From positions 1 to 64,000 of the forward strand of contig CALVED010000005.1 in NCBI GenBank assembly GCA_944326485.1: DNA of 64,000 bases. Direction: 5' to 3'. Below the pieces are notes generated by a model. That model made no database searches. It was not told the DNA's origin and saw only the letters and a list, made by a program, of their open reading frames with translations. Shown in pieces: positions 25,709 through 32,861 of this stretch (the first letter of the stretch is position 1; each line of letters begins with the position of its first letter). The stretch comes from Candidatus Gastranaerophilales bacterium. Its GTDB lineage: Bacteria > Cyanobacteriota > Vampirovibrionia > Gastranaerophilales > Gastranaerophilaceae. A program made the translations under genes and the position numbers.

Positions 25709-25924
25709 ATGTCATTAGGCATAACTGAAATTACATTAATATTAGTTGTTATATTACTTCTATTTGGTGGAAAAAGAATTCCTGAACTTGCAAGAGCACT
25801 CGGAAAAGCTTCTTATGAATATAAAAAAGCAAAAGAACTTATAAAAAAAGAAGCAGATGAAATTAAAGATGCTATTGAAGATGCACAGGAAAAACCTGAA
25901 GAATATAAACCTAATGATGTATAA
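25709..25924 (+). CDS. tatA: Sec-independent protein translocase TatA/TatB family
   Basis: A 71-residue TatA-type protein: short hydrophobic helix (TEITLILVVILLLFGGKRIP), the conserved FG-x2-(K/R)-(I/L)-P hinge, an amphipathic helix (ELARALGKASYEYKKAKEL) and an acidic tail. TatA oligomers form the Tat pathway conduit. With RBS AAAGGAG it follows the polyferredoxin gene by 21 bases and precedes tatC by 5. No separate tatB is present in the window, so a minimal TatAC system is likely. Confidence 0.94.
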   Translation: MSLGITEITLILVVILLLFGGKRIPELARALGKASYEYKKAKELIKKEADEIKDAIEDAQEKPEEYKPNDV

Positions 25925-25929
25925 ATAAA

Positions 25930-26685
25930 ATGAGTAATGAAGAAAATAATGAAAGTTTTATCTCACATTTAGAAGCTTTAAGAAGCACTATTTTAAAGTG
26001 TTTATATTCTGTTGCTATTGTTCTTCCTTTTACATTTTTTATTTCACCAAAGGCTTTAAATTGGCTACTAGACATAATTTTAAGAGATAATAAAGTTACT
26101 CTAAATTATTTTTCACCTGTTGAAGTTTTTTTAATTCAAATAAAAATAGCTATTTTAATAGACTTAATAATATGTTTTCCATATATAGCAAAACAAATTT
26201 GGAATTTTATTCTTCCTGCATTATATGAACATGAAAAAAAATTTATAAAATCTATTGTACTATTTTCAAGTTTATTATTCATAAGTGGAGTATTATTTTG
26301 TATATTTTTTATTCTTCCTTTAATAATAAATTTTGGACTTAGCTTTACAACAGAAAATATTCAAGCAGTACTAAATATATCAAATATTGTAATGCTTTCA
26401 TTATGGTTAAGTATAGCATTCGGTATAATGTTTCAAGTACCTATAATAACAATGGCACTAATAAAATCAGATTTTATTTCTTATGAAACAATTGCAAGTA
26501 AAAGGCCTTACATTATTGTTGTATTGCTTATTATTGCCGGTATTTTAACTCCTCCTGATGTTATAAGTCAATTAATGCTTGCTATTCCAACTTATTTACT
26601 ATTTGAAGCAGGACTTCTATTTTCAAAAAAAAGCAAAAAACAATTAATTTCACCTGTAGAAAATGAAAATACTTCTCTTGACTGA
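25930..26685 (+). CDS. tatC: Sec-independent protein translocase TatC
   Basis: The receptor for twin-arginine signal peptides, 251 residues with six membrane segments. Conserved features are the N-terminal SFISHLEALRSTILK, FSPVEVFLIQIKIAI in the first periplasmic region, KQIWNFILPALYEHEK, and the C-terminal ILTPPDVISQLMLAIP with YLLFEAG. It sits directly after tatA and after two genes bearing RR motifs, which suggests a system whose local clients are the reductase and polyferredoxin. The TGA stop overlaps a TTGACTGA motif ahead of larB. Confidence 0.95.
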   Translation: MSNEENNESFISHLEALRSTILKCLYSVAIVLPFTFFISPKALNWLLDIILRDNKVTLNYFSPVEVFLIQIKIAILIDLIICFPYIAKQIWNFILPALYEHEKKFIKSIVLFSSLLFISGVLFCIFFILPLIINFGLSFTTENIQAVLNISNIVMLSLWLSIAFGIMFQVPIITMALIKSDFISYETIASKRPYIIVVLLIIAGILTPPDVISQLMLAIPTYLLFEAGLLFSKKSKKQLISPVENENTSLD

Positions 26686-26708
26686 CAGCTACTCTTAAAA
26701 GGTAAAAT
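26678..26708 (+). promoter_or_regulatory. Promoter-like motif before larB
   Basis: TTGACTGACAGCTACTCTTAA overlaps the tatC stop codon and closely matches TTGACTGATAGTTACTATTAA before the flavodoxin gene (30591). TAAAAT at 26703-26708 is a possible -10 with a long 19-base spacer. It may be an internal promoter, a regulator site, or chance. Confidence 0.45.
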
Positions 26709-26714
26709 TATAGA

Positions 26715-27398
26715 ATGAAAGATAAAAATAAATATATTGATATTGATTTTGCAAAATTGGATATTGATAGAGAAAAAAGACGAGGATATAGTGAAGCTAT
26801 ATTTTGTGAATGTAAAACTAATGAACAATTAATTAAAATTTTTTCAGAATTAAAAGATAAAAATAAAAATATAATTGGTACAAGAGCAAGTTTTGAACAA
26901 TATCAAGCATTAAAAACTAAATTTGATAATATAAATTATCATAAAGAAGGAAGAATATTAACTCTTATTCAAAATGAAATTAACAAAATAGGAGAAGTTG
27001 CAGTCTGCACCGGAGGCACAGGTGATATTCCTATTGCAGAAGAAGCTGCTATTACAGCAGAATTTTTTGGAAGTAATGTTAAAAGATATTATGATATAGG
27101 CATTTCTGCCATGCATAGACTACTTGATAAAATTGATGAAATTAAAAAAGCTAATGTAATTATTGCAGTAGCAGGCATGGAAGGTGCTTTAGGCTCTATC
27201 ATAACAGGGTTAGTAGATGTACCTGTTATTGCAGTTCCAACATCAATAGGTTATGGTTCTTCATTTAACGGATTAAGCGCCCTTCTTACAATGCTTAATT
27301 CTTGTGCAGAAGGTATGACTGTTGTTAATATTGATAACGGTTTTAATGCAGGATACAGCGCAAATCAAATAAACAGAAAAATATCAGGAGTTAAATAA
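26715..27398 (+). CDS. larB: Nickel pincer cofactor biosynthesis protein LarB
   Basis: Carboxylase/hydrolase that converts nicotinic acid adenine dinucleotide to the dicarboxylated pyridinium mononucleotide, the first step to the nickel-pincer nucleotide of lactate racemase. The 227-residue length fits the family: an N-terminal domain, then a PurE-like domain beginning VAVCTGGTGDIPIAEEA (about 96-112), with YYDIGISAMHRLL, VAGMEGALGSII and VPTSIGYG. It overlaps larC by one base. It follows tatC by 29 bases, so it joins the redox genes. Confidence 0.93.
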   Translation: MKDKNKYIDIDFAKLDIDREKRRGYSEAIFCECKTNEQLIKIFSELKDKNKNIIGTRASFEQYQALKTKFDNINYHKEGRILTLIQNEINKIGEVAVCTGGTGDIPIAEEAAITAEFFGSNVKRYYDIGISAMHRLLDKIDEIKKANVIIAVAGMEGALGSIITGLVDVPVIAVPTSIGYGSSFNGLSALLTMLNSCAEGMTVVNIDNGFNAGYSANQINRKISGVK

Positions 27399-28147
27399 TG
27401 AATTTATATTTTGAATGTAAATCAGGAATATCAGGAGATATGTCAGTTGCAGCCTTATTAGATTTAGGTGCTGATAAAAAATTACTAGAAAAAGCTCTTA
27501 ATTCAATGATGTTAGATGACGAATTCAGCTATGAAATTTCAAAAGTAAAAATAAATTCTATTGAATCAACTGATTTCAATGTAATTTTAAAAGAAGATTT
27601 ACATCATCATCATATTGAACATCATCATGAACACAGAAATTTAGATGATATATATAAAATAATTGATAGAACAGATATTAGTGAAAATGCCAGAAATCTA
27701 TCAAAAAAAATATTTAAAATAGTAGCTCAAGCTGAAGCAAAAGTTCATGGAAAAAATATATCAGAAATTCATTTCCACGAAGTAGGAGCAATTGATTCTA
27801 TAATAGATATAATAAGTTTTTCTGTTTTGTATGATAGTTTAAATGTTGAAAAAGTATATTTTTCAACACTAAGTGAAGGAGAAGGTTTTGTTGAATGTAC
27901 ACACGGCATACTTCCCGTTCCTGTTCCTGCCGTTTGTGAAATAGTTAAAGAATATAATCTTCCTATAAGAATAACAGATAATAACGGAGAAATGATAACA
28001 CCAACCGGTGCTGCTATTGCTGCTGCATTATATACAAAAGAAAAGTTACCAGATTCTTTTATAATAGAAAAAATAGGTTATGGCGCAGGAAAAAGAAAAT
28101 ATAAAAATCCTATTTTAAGAGTAATGTCAATAAAAGGAGAAAATTAA
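27398..28147 (+). CDS. larC: Nickel insertion protein LarC, N-terminal (LarC1-like) part only
   Basis: LarC (DUF111 family) is a CTP-dependent nickel insertase that completes the cofactor. This protein has the N-terminal features: FECKSGISGDMSVAALLDLG, a His-rich metal-binding loop (HHHHIEHHHEH, about 68-78), EIHFHEVGAIDSIIDI, CTHGILPVPVPA and ITPTGAAIAA. At 249 residues it is far shorter than the usual 400 or so and ends near GYGAGKRKYKNPILRV, where the C-terminal LarC2 domain would begin. The next gene starts within its stop codon, so no LarC2 follows. In Lactobacillus the two parts are joined by frameshifting; nothing like that is possible here without reading into cbiM. Confidence 0.9.
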   Translation: MNLYFECKSGISGDMSVAALLDLGADKKLLEKALNSMMLDDEFSYEISKVKINSIESTDFNVILKEDLHHHHIEHHHEHRNLDDIYKIIDRTDISENARNLSKKIFKIVAQAEAKVHGKNISEIHFHEVGAIDSIIDIISFSVLYDSLNVEKVYFSTLSEGEGFVECTHGILPVPVPAVCEIVKEYNLPIRITDNNGEMITPTGAAIAAALYTKEKLPDSFIIEKIGYGAGKRKYKNPILRVMSIKGEN

Positions 28148-29058
28148 TGCATTTAGGTAATTCAATTATATGCCCTGTAACAGGTATACCAATGATTGTT
28201 CTAGCTGGTATCATGGCATATATTTCATATAAAAAAGCTAAAAAAGATATAAAAAAAGAAAATATAACATTAATAAGTTCATTAACAATGCTGGTTTTTT
28301 CAATGCAAATGATTAATTTTTCAATTCCGCAAACAGGTTCAAGCGGACATATAATAGGTGCTGTATTACTTTCAGCTATCTTAGGACCATATATTGGATA
28401 TATTGCAATGTGTATTATTTTACTTATTCAAGCAATATTTTTTGCAGATGGAGGATTATTAGCTTTAGGCTGTAATATATTTAATATGGCATTTTTAACT
28501 TGCTTTATTGTTTATCCTTATATTTATAAACCATTAGCAGATAAGAATAAACTTATACCAGCAGCAATTATATCAAGCATAGCTGCTTTACAATTAGGTT
28601 CTTTAGCTGTTGTGATTGAAGCGAAATTATCAGGAAGTATTTCAAATAATATAAGTTATTTTTTAAGTTTAATGCAAACAATTCATCTTCCAATAGGAAT
28701 TATTGAAGGGATTTTTACTGCTTTAATTATTCTTCTAATAAAAAAATATGAATTATCAAACAAATTAAATTACATATTCTATAGTATATCTATAGTTCTT
28801 GCGAGTATAATTTCACAATATGCATCAAATAAACCAGATGGTCTTGAATGGTCTTTATTAAAAATATCTGATTCTTTTATGGAATTAACTCAAGGTATAA
28901 TATTTTCATTCAGTACTTACTTACAAGAAAAACTTGCTGTTTTAATTAATATTAATTCAATATTAGCAAATACTATTGGCATATTTATTATAATGATAAT
29001 TATGTTAATTATAAAGAAAACCATTTGTTATGAAGTAATAAGAAAAGATGAAAAATAA
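28147..29058 (+). CDS. CbiM/NikM-like energy-coupling factor transporter substrate-binding membrane subunit
   Basis: Integral membrane subunit of a cobalt/nickel ECF-type importer, 303 residues. It begins MHLGNS; the N-terminal Met-His is the metal-coordinating start in CbiM/NikM. Typical core motifs follow (SIPQTGSSGHIIGAVLLSAI, LGPYIGYI, FFADGGLLALGCN, FNMAF). The usual MHIPDG is altered to MHLGNS, and a C-terminal extension adds extra helices, possibly a fused CbiN/PDGLE-like part (NKPDGLEW near 240). Its placement among lar genes points to nickel as the metal. No CbiQ or CbiO partners are in the window. It overlaps larC by one base and larE by 11. Confidence 0.88.
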   Translation: MHLGNSIICPVTGIPMIVLAGIMAYISYKKAKKDIKKENITLISSLTMLVFSMQMINFSIPQTGSSGHIIGAVLLSAILGPYIGYIAMCIILLIQAIFFADGGLLALGCNIFNMAFLTCFIVYPYIYKPLADKNKLIPAAIISSIAALQLGSLAVVIEAKLSGSISNNISYFLSLMQTIHLPIGIIEGIFTALIILLIKKYELSNKLNYIFYSISIVLASIISQYASNKPDGLEWSLLKISDSFMELTQGIIFSFSTYLQEKLAVLININSILANTIGIFIIMIIMLIIKKTICYEVIRKDEK

Positions 29059-29845
29059 ATTTGAAGAACTTAAAAAGTATTTATTAAAAATAGAAAAGCA
29101 AGGTATTTGCCTTGCTTTTTCCGGTGGAATTGATTCCAGCTTACTTCTTTATTTATGTAAAGATCTTAATGTTCATGCAATTACTTTTAAATCAATTTTT
29201 CAAACTGAAGAGGAAATACAAGAAACAATAAATTTCTGTCAAAAATATAATATTAAACACAAAATAATAGAATTTTTTCCATTAAATAATCCTTTAATAA
29301 AGGCAAATCCAATTGATAGATGCTATTTTTGTAAAAAATATTTTTTTATAGAATTAATTAAATATTCAAAAGAAAACAATTTAAACTATATAATTGACGG
29401 TACAAATTTTGATGACACAAAGACATATCGCCCGGGAATTAAAGCACTTAAAGAATTAGGGATTATTTCTCCTTTTGCTGTTTTTAAAATAAAAAAAGAT
29501 GAAATTAAAAATTATTTAAAAGAATTAAATATTGATATTTATAATAAAGTATCAAAACCTTGTATTGCTACAAGGTTTGAATATAATAAAGAATTTTCCG
29601 AAAAAAATATTGAAATGGTAAAAAAAGGAGAAAAAATACTAAAACAATACGGATTTATAAATAATAGGTTAAGATTTCATAATAACATTGCAAGGATAGA
29701 AATAGATAAAAATAAATTTAATAATTTTATAAATCATAGTAAAAAAATAACAGAAGAATTAAAAAATATTGGTTTTAAATATGTTACACTTGATGTTGAG
29801 GGCATAAGAAGCGGAAGTATGGATATAGATATAAATGGATATTGA
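29048..29845 (+). CDS. larE: Nickel pincer cofactor sulfur transferase LarE
   Basis: ATP-dependent sulfur insertase of the PP-loop family that adds sulfur to the pyridinium carboxylates of the nickel-pincer nucleotide. The 265 residues include the P-loop SGGIDS (25-30), the RCYFCK motif (Cys92, Cys95) and KPCIATRFEY with Cys172, equivalent in position to the sacrificial Cys176 of Lactobacillus LarE. I see no extra Cys cluster next to Cys172, which favours the sacrificial type over the 4Fe-4S type (inference). It overlaps the gene before and the gene after. Confidence 0.93.
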   Translation: MKNKFEELKKYLLKIEKQGICLAFSGGIDSSLLLYLCKDLNVHAITFKSIFQTEEEIQETINFCQKYNIKHKIIEFFPLNNPLIKANPIDRCYFCKKYFFIELIKYSKENNLNYIIDGTNFDDTKTYRPGIKALKELGIISPFAVFKIKKDEIKNYLKELNIDIYNKVSKPCIATRFEYNKEFSEKNIEMVKKGEKILKQYGFINNRLRFHNNIARIEIDKNKFNNFINHSKKITEELKNIGFKYVTLDVEGIRSGSMDIDINGY

Positions 29846-30401
29846 TAATTTTGAAAAATTTTTAAATAGCGTTAATGAAGATTTAGCTAAAATTTTTGAA
29901 TATCAAAAAGAATATATTTTATGTAAAAAAGGTTGTTCATACTGCTGCAAGCAAGGTGATTTTCCAATATCTGAAATTGAATATAAATATTTAATGTTAG
30001 GATTTAATAAGCTTGATGAATTAACAAAGAAAGAAATAAATAAAAATATAAAAAAAATAAAAGAACAACAAAATAAAGACTCCTATGTTTGTCCATTTTT
30101 AATAAATGATATTTGTTCTATATACGAATACAGACCTTTTGTATGCAGAACTTTTGGCGTACTTACAGAAGATGCAAAAGGAAATCCAACATTCCCTTTT
30201 TGTGCTTCTTTAAATTTAAATTATTCACAAATTTATGATAAAGAAAAAAAACATTTATCAATGGATTTAGTTGAAAAAAATAACTTTAAAATATACCCTA
30301 AAATTTTTAGATTAAATAATAAAATAATAATGAATTTACCACTTGCTAAACAACTAAACATAAATTTTGGTGAAGCAAAAAAAATGATAGATTTTCTATA
30401 A
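29835..30401 (+). CDS. YkgJ-family cysteine cluster protein
   Basis: A 188-residue protein with the Zn/Fe-binding cluster motif CKKGCSYCC (about 32-40), then CPFLINDICSIYEYRPFVCR (about 96-115) and a further Cys in FPFCASL. The family binds a metal cluster and has no settled function, though members are sometimes linked to flagellin methylation or metal handling. It overlaps larE by 11 bases and is the last gene of the nine-gene block. A repeat copy begins six bases after its stop. Confidence 0.85.
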   Translation: MDIDNFEKFLNSVNEDLAKIFEYQKEYILCKKGCSYCCKQGDFPISEIEYKYLMLGFNKLDELTKKEINKNIKKIKEQQNKDSYVCPFLINDICSIYEYRPFVCRTFGVLTEDAKGNPTFPFCASLNLNYSQIYDKEKKHLSMDLVEKNNFKIYPKIFRLNNKIIMNLPLAKQLNINFGEAKKMIDFL

Positions 30402-30406
30402 AAAAA

Positions 30407-30588
30407 TTTAATCTAGTGTCACAATTTGTTACCTTCTCATCCTCGCTAAAAAAGTTCTCACCTTTTAAAAACGCTACTAACCTTCATTTAACTACGGATA
30501 CAACCTCACTCAAAAACAAAGTTTTTGGTTCGTTTTGTAGAAAAAATTCACTAACACTTTCAGCTTATCGTGAATTTTTTCTCAGACA
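30407..30588 (+). repeat. Dispersed repeat copy J (long form)
   Basis: TTTAATCTAGTGTCACAATTTGTTACC..., long-form insert (AACTACGGATACAACCTCAC, GTTTTTGGTTCGTTTTGTAG), and right end TTCTCAGACA. It is a direct repeat of copy I about 7.5 kb upstream. An open frame that crosses it is judged non-coding. Confidence 0.93.
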
Positions 30589-30590
30589 TA

Positions 30591-30619
30591 TTGACTGATA
30601 GTTACTATTAAGAATTAAA
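30591..30619 (+). promoter_or_regulatory. Promoter of the flavodoxin gene
   Basis: TTGACT (30591-30596), a 17-base spacer and ATTAAA. The surrounding ATTGACTGATAGT is identical to that at 23114, and both lead to an AAAAAGGG-type RBS about 10 bases before the ATG. Confidence 0.55.
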
Positions 30620-30640
30620 ATTTATAAAAAAGGGAATATT

Positions 30641-31231
30641 ATGAGAAAGAATTTTTTATTAATTTTAATAATAATTATTATAACAATCGGATTTTTATTT
30701 ATAAAAGTTAATGCAGAAAATAATACAGATTTAAAAAAAGGAGCTATTATGCCGGAAAGAAAAATACTTATAGCATATTATTCATATTCAGGTAATACAA
30801 AATATATAGCTGAAAAAATTCAAAAAATAACAAAAGGTGATTTATTTGAAATAAAAACAGTAAAAACATATCCTAAAAATTATAATGAAGTTGTAGAAGA
30901 AGCTAAAAAAGAAAAAAATAATGATTATAGACCGGAACTTCAATCAAAAGTAGAAAATATAAATGAATATAATATAGTATTTATAGGAACGCCTGTATGG
31001 TGGTATACAATGGCACCTGCAGTTAAATCATTTATAAGTGAAAATGATTTAAAAGGAAAAATAATTATTCCATTCTGCACACACGGTGGCGGAGGTGCTT
31101 CTTCTACATTTATTGATATGGCTAAATTATTACCTTATTCTAAAGTATTAAAAGGTATTGAAATTTATGAAAGAGGTAATGCTTCTACAGATAAAGATAT
31201 TAATATTTGGATTGAAAACTTAGATATTTAA
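30641..31231 (+). CDS. Flavodoxin-family protein with N-terminal membrane anchor
   Basis: A 196-residue flavoprotein. A hydrophobic signal/anchor (about 5-25, ending VNAENN) precedes a flavodoxin fold with the FMN-phosphate loop YYSYSGNTKYIAEKI, a WWYTMAP loop (FIGTPVWWYTMAPAVKSFI) and THGGGGASSTFIDMAKLLP. Flavodoxins are normally cytoplasmic electron carriers; an exported one fits the exported cupin and aldo/keto reductase nearby. The shared promoter motif and repeats suggest common control with the preceding operon. An internal ATG (MPERKILIAYY) could give a soluble form. Confidence 0.85.
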   Translation: MRKNFLLILIIIIITIGFLFIKVNAENNTDLKKGAIMPERKILIAYYSYSGNTKYIAEKIQKITKGDLFEIKTVKTYPKNYNEVVEEAKKEKNNDYRPELQSKVENINEYNIVFIGTPVWWYTMAPAVKSFISENDLKGKIIIPFCTHGGGGASSTFIDMAKLLPYSKVLKGIEIYERGNASTDKDINIWIENLDI

Positions 31232-31238
31232 TTTATTA

Positions 31239-31358
31239 TTTAATCCAGTATCACACTTTGTTAGAGAGTCATCCTCTCTAACAAAGTACTCACCTTTTAA
31301 AAACGCTACTCCAAAAATTAACTCACACTTTCAGCTTATCGTGAATTTTTTTCGAACA
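31239..31358 (+). repeat. Dispersed repeat copy K (short form, best hairpin)
   Basis: It contains a perfect 14-bp stem, ACTTTGTTAGAGAG (31255-31268) and CTCTCTAACAAAGT (31274-31287), with loop TCATC. The base pairs near the loop differ from other copies yet stay paired, which supports selection on the fold. It starts 7 bases after the flavodoxin stop and ends 2 bases before the convergent GT2 stop codon. Confidence 0.93.
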
Positions 31359-31360
31359 AT

Positions 31361-32437
31361 TTATTTTTTATAATCATACCATTTTTCAAATGTAGAAAAG
31401 AAAATTACAGCATAATTTTTCTTACCAAATTCTATTCTAAAAATTTTATCGAAAAAGAAAAATAAAGGGTAATAAACAAAAAATGGCATTTTAGTAAATC
31501 TATCTATTAAAAATAATGTACGATTTCTAACAAATTCTTTATCTTCTTCCTTCATACCAAGATTTTTAAAATCATATTTCATTCTATTAAAAAACTCACG
31601 TTTATATGGAAGTTTTACTTTCATAAACCACCAATAAAGAGTTATAACTTTATAATCCCAATAGTAATATTTCATTTCATCAAATAAATTTATTTTCTTT
31701 AAATTATCACCAATTAAATTAAATATATTAAAATAATCAAAGAAAATACGATTTCTTGAACTTGTAACAGCATTTTTTCTGTTAATACGATAATATACAA
31801 GATCTTCTCTTAACACAGACATTTTTTCAGCTTTAAATAATGCATCATATACAAAAACATTATCTTCAAAATAAGTACCGCCGGGAAATTTAACATTTTT
31901 TTTAATGAGAAAATCACGTTTATAAATTTTATCCCAAGGAACACTGGTTTGCCAAAAAACACTGTATTTTATATCTCGCCAATTAAAAGTTTTATTATCA
32001 AATTCTGCTGGAATTTGTTTTAATTTAGCATATACATGGTTTTTATCTATTTTACCTGTAGCATCATCAAATTGATTCCAAGTACATAAAGTTAAATCAG
32101 CACCAGATTCGGTTATTTTATTATACATTTTCTCAATACAGGTTAAATCCATATAATCATCACCATCAATAAAGAAAATGTATTCACCGCGTGCCATTTG
32201 AACGCCAAAATTTCTTGCAATACCTTGTTTTAAATTTTCACTATTTTTATATATTACAAAACGGCTATCATTTTTTGCATATTCATTAACTATATCAAGA
32301 GTTTTATCTGTTGATTTATTATCTACAACTATTATTTCAATATCTTTAAAAGTTTGATTAACAACACTATCTAATGTTTGTTTAATATACTTTTCTACAT
32401 TGTAAACAGCTAAAATAATACTAACTTTAACAGACAT
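31361..32437 (-). CDS. Glycosyltransferase family 2
   Basis: A 358-residue GT-A fold transferase. The nucleotide-sugar-binding start is VSIILAVYNVEKYIKQTLD, with VVDNKSTDKT following and the metal-binding motif FIDGDDYMD. The C-terminal part is basic and aromatic and may contact lipid or cell wall. It probably acts in surface polysaccharide synthesis, as does the broken GT4 gene next door. Donor and acceptor cannot be predicted. The start ATG is divergent from the small gene at 32475. Confidence 0.92.
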   Translation of the reverse strand: MSVKVSIILAVYNVEKYIKQTLDSVVNQTFKDIEIIVVDNKSTDKTLDIVNEYAKNDSRFVIYKNSENLKQGIARNFGVQMARGEYIFFIDGDDYMDLTCIEKMYNKITESGADLTLCTWNQFDDATGKIDKNHVYAKLKQIPAEFDNKTFNWRDIKYSVFWQTSVPWDKIYKRDFLIKKNVKFPGGTYFEDNVFVYDALFKAEKMSVLREDLVYYRINRKNAVTSSRNRIFFDYFNIFNLIGDNLKKINLFDEMKYYYWDYKVITLYWWFMKVKLPYKREFFNRMKYDFKNLGMKEEDKEFVRNRTLFLIDRFTKMPFFVYYPLFFFFDKIFRIEFGKKNYAVIFFSTFEKWYDYKK

Positions 32438-32474
32438 ACTTCACCTTTAACTAATTAAATAATAAAATAATTAT

Positions 32475-32774
32475 ATGATATTAAAAGAATTTTCAAAATA
32501 CTTACAAGAAAATAAAAATAAGAATTCTGTAAATCTATTAAATGAATGGATAATAGAAAGATTACAACGTCCATCATTAGATAAAGTTGATAATATACTA
32601 AAAACAGAATTATATTTTGCAAAAAATAATAACGGAAAAACTTTAGTTATAGCAAAAAGTGAAACAGGAAGAACTTTAATTAATGCTTTATATAATTTTG
32701 CATTGAGTTTTGAACAATATAAAATGGCAAAATTTTTACACGATAAAAAATCTAATGATTTCAATAAAATATAA
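32475..32774 (+). CDS. Small protein of unknown function
   Basis: A 99-residue frame (MILKEFSKYLQENKNKNSVN) that is helical and basic with no known motif. There is no clear ribosome-binding site, and an almost co-extensive frame exists on the other strand. The plus-strand reading has the more natural composition (Lys, Asn, Leu and Glu in helical patterns), so it is preferred, but the case is weak. Confidence 0.45.
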   Translation: MILKEFSKYLQENKNKNSVNLLNEWIIERLQRPSLDKVDNILKTELYFAKNNNGKTLVIAKSETGRTLINALYNFALSFEQYKMAKFLHDKKSNDFNKI

Positions 32775-32861
32775 AAATAAATATATTAAATTATTTTTAA
32801 TTGATCTTAAAATTTTAATAAACTAATATATATATAAATTTTTATTTATGGAATATGAAAA

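Noticed and set aside
30416-30598. Open frame of 60 codons on the plus strand
   Set aside because: Entirely within repeat copy J; the frame is not kept in other long copies such as I and L.
32471-32764. Minus-strand frame opposite the small gene at 32475
   Set aside because: Its Cys/Phe/Ser-rich translation is typical of an antisense shadow; the plus-strand reading is preferred.
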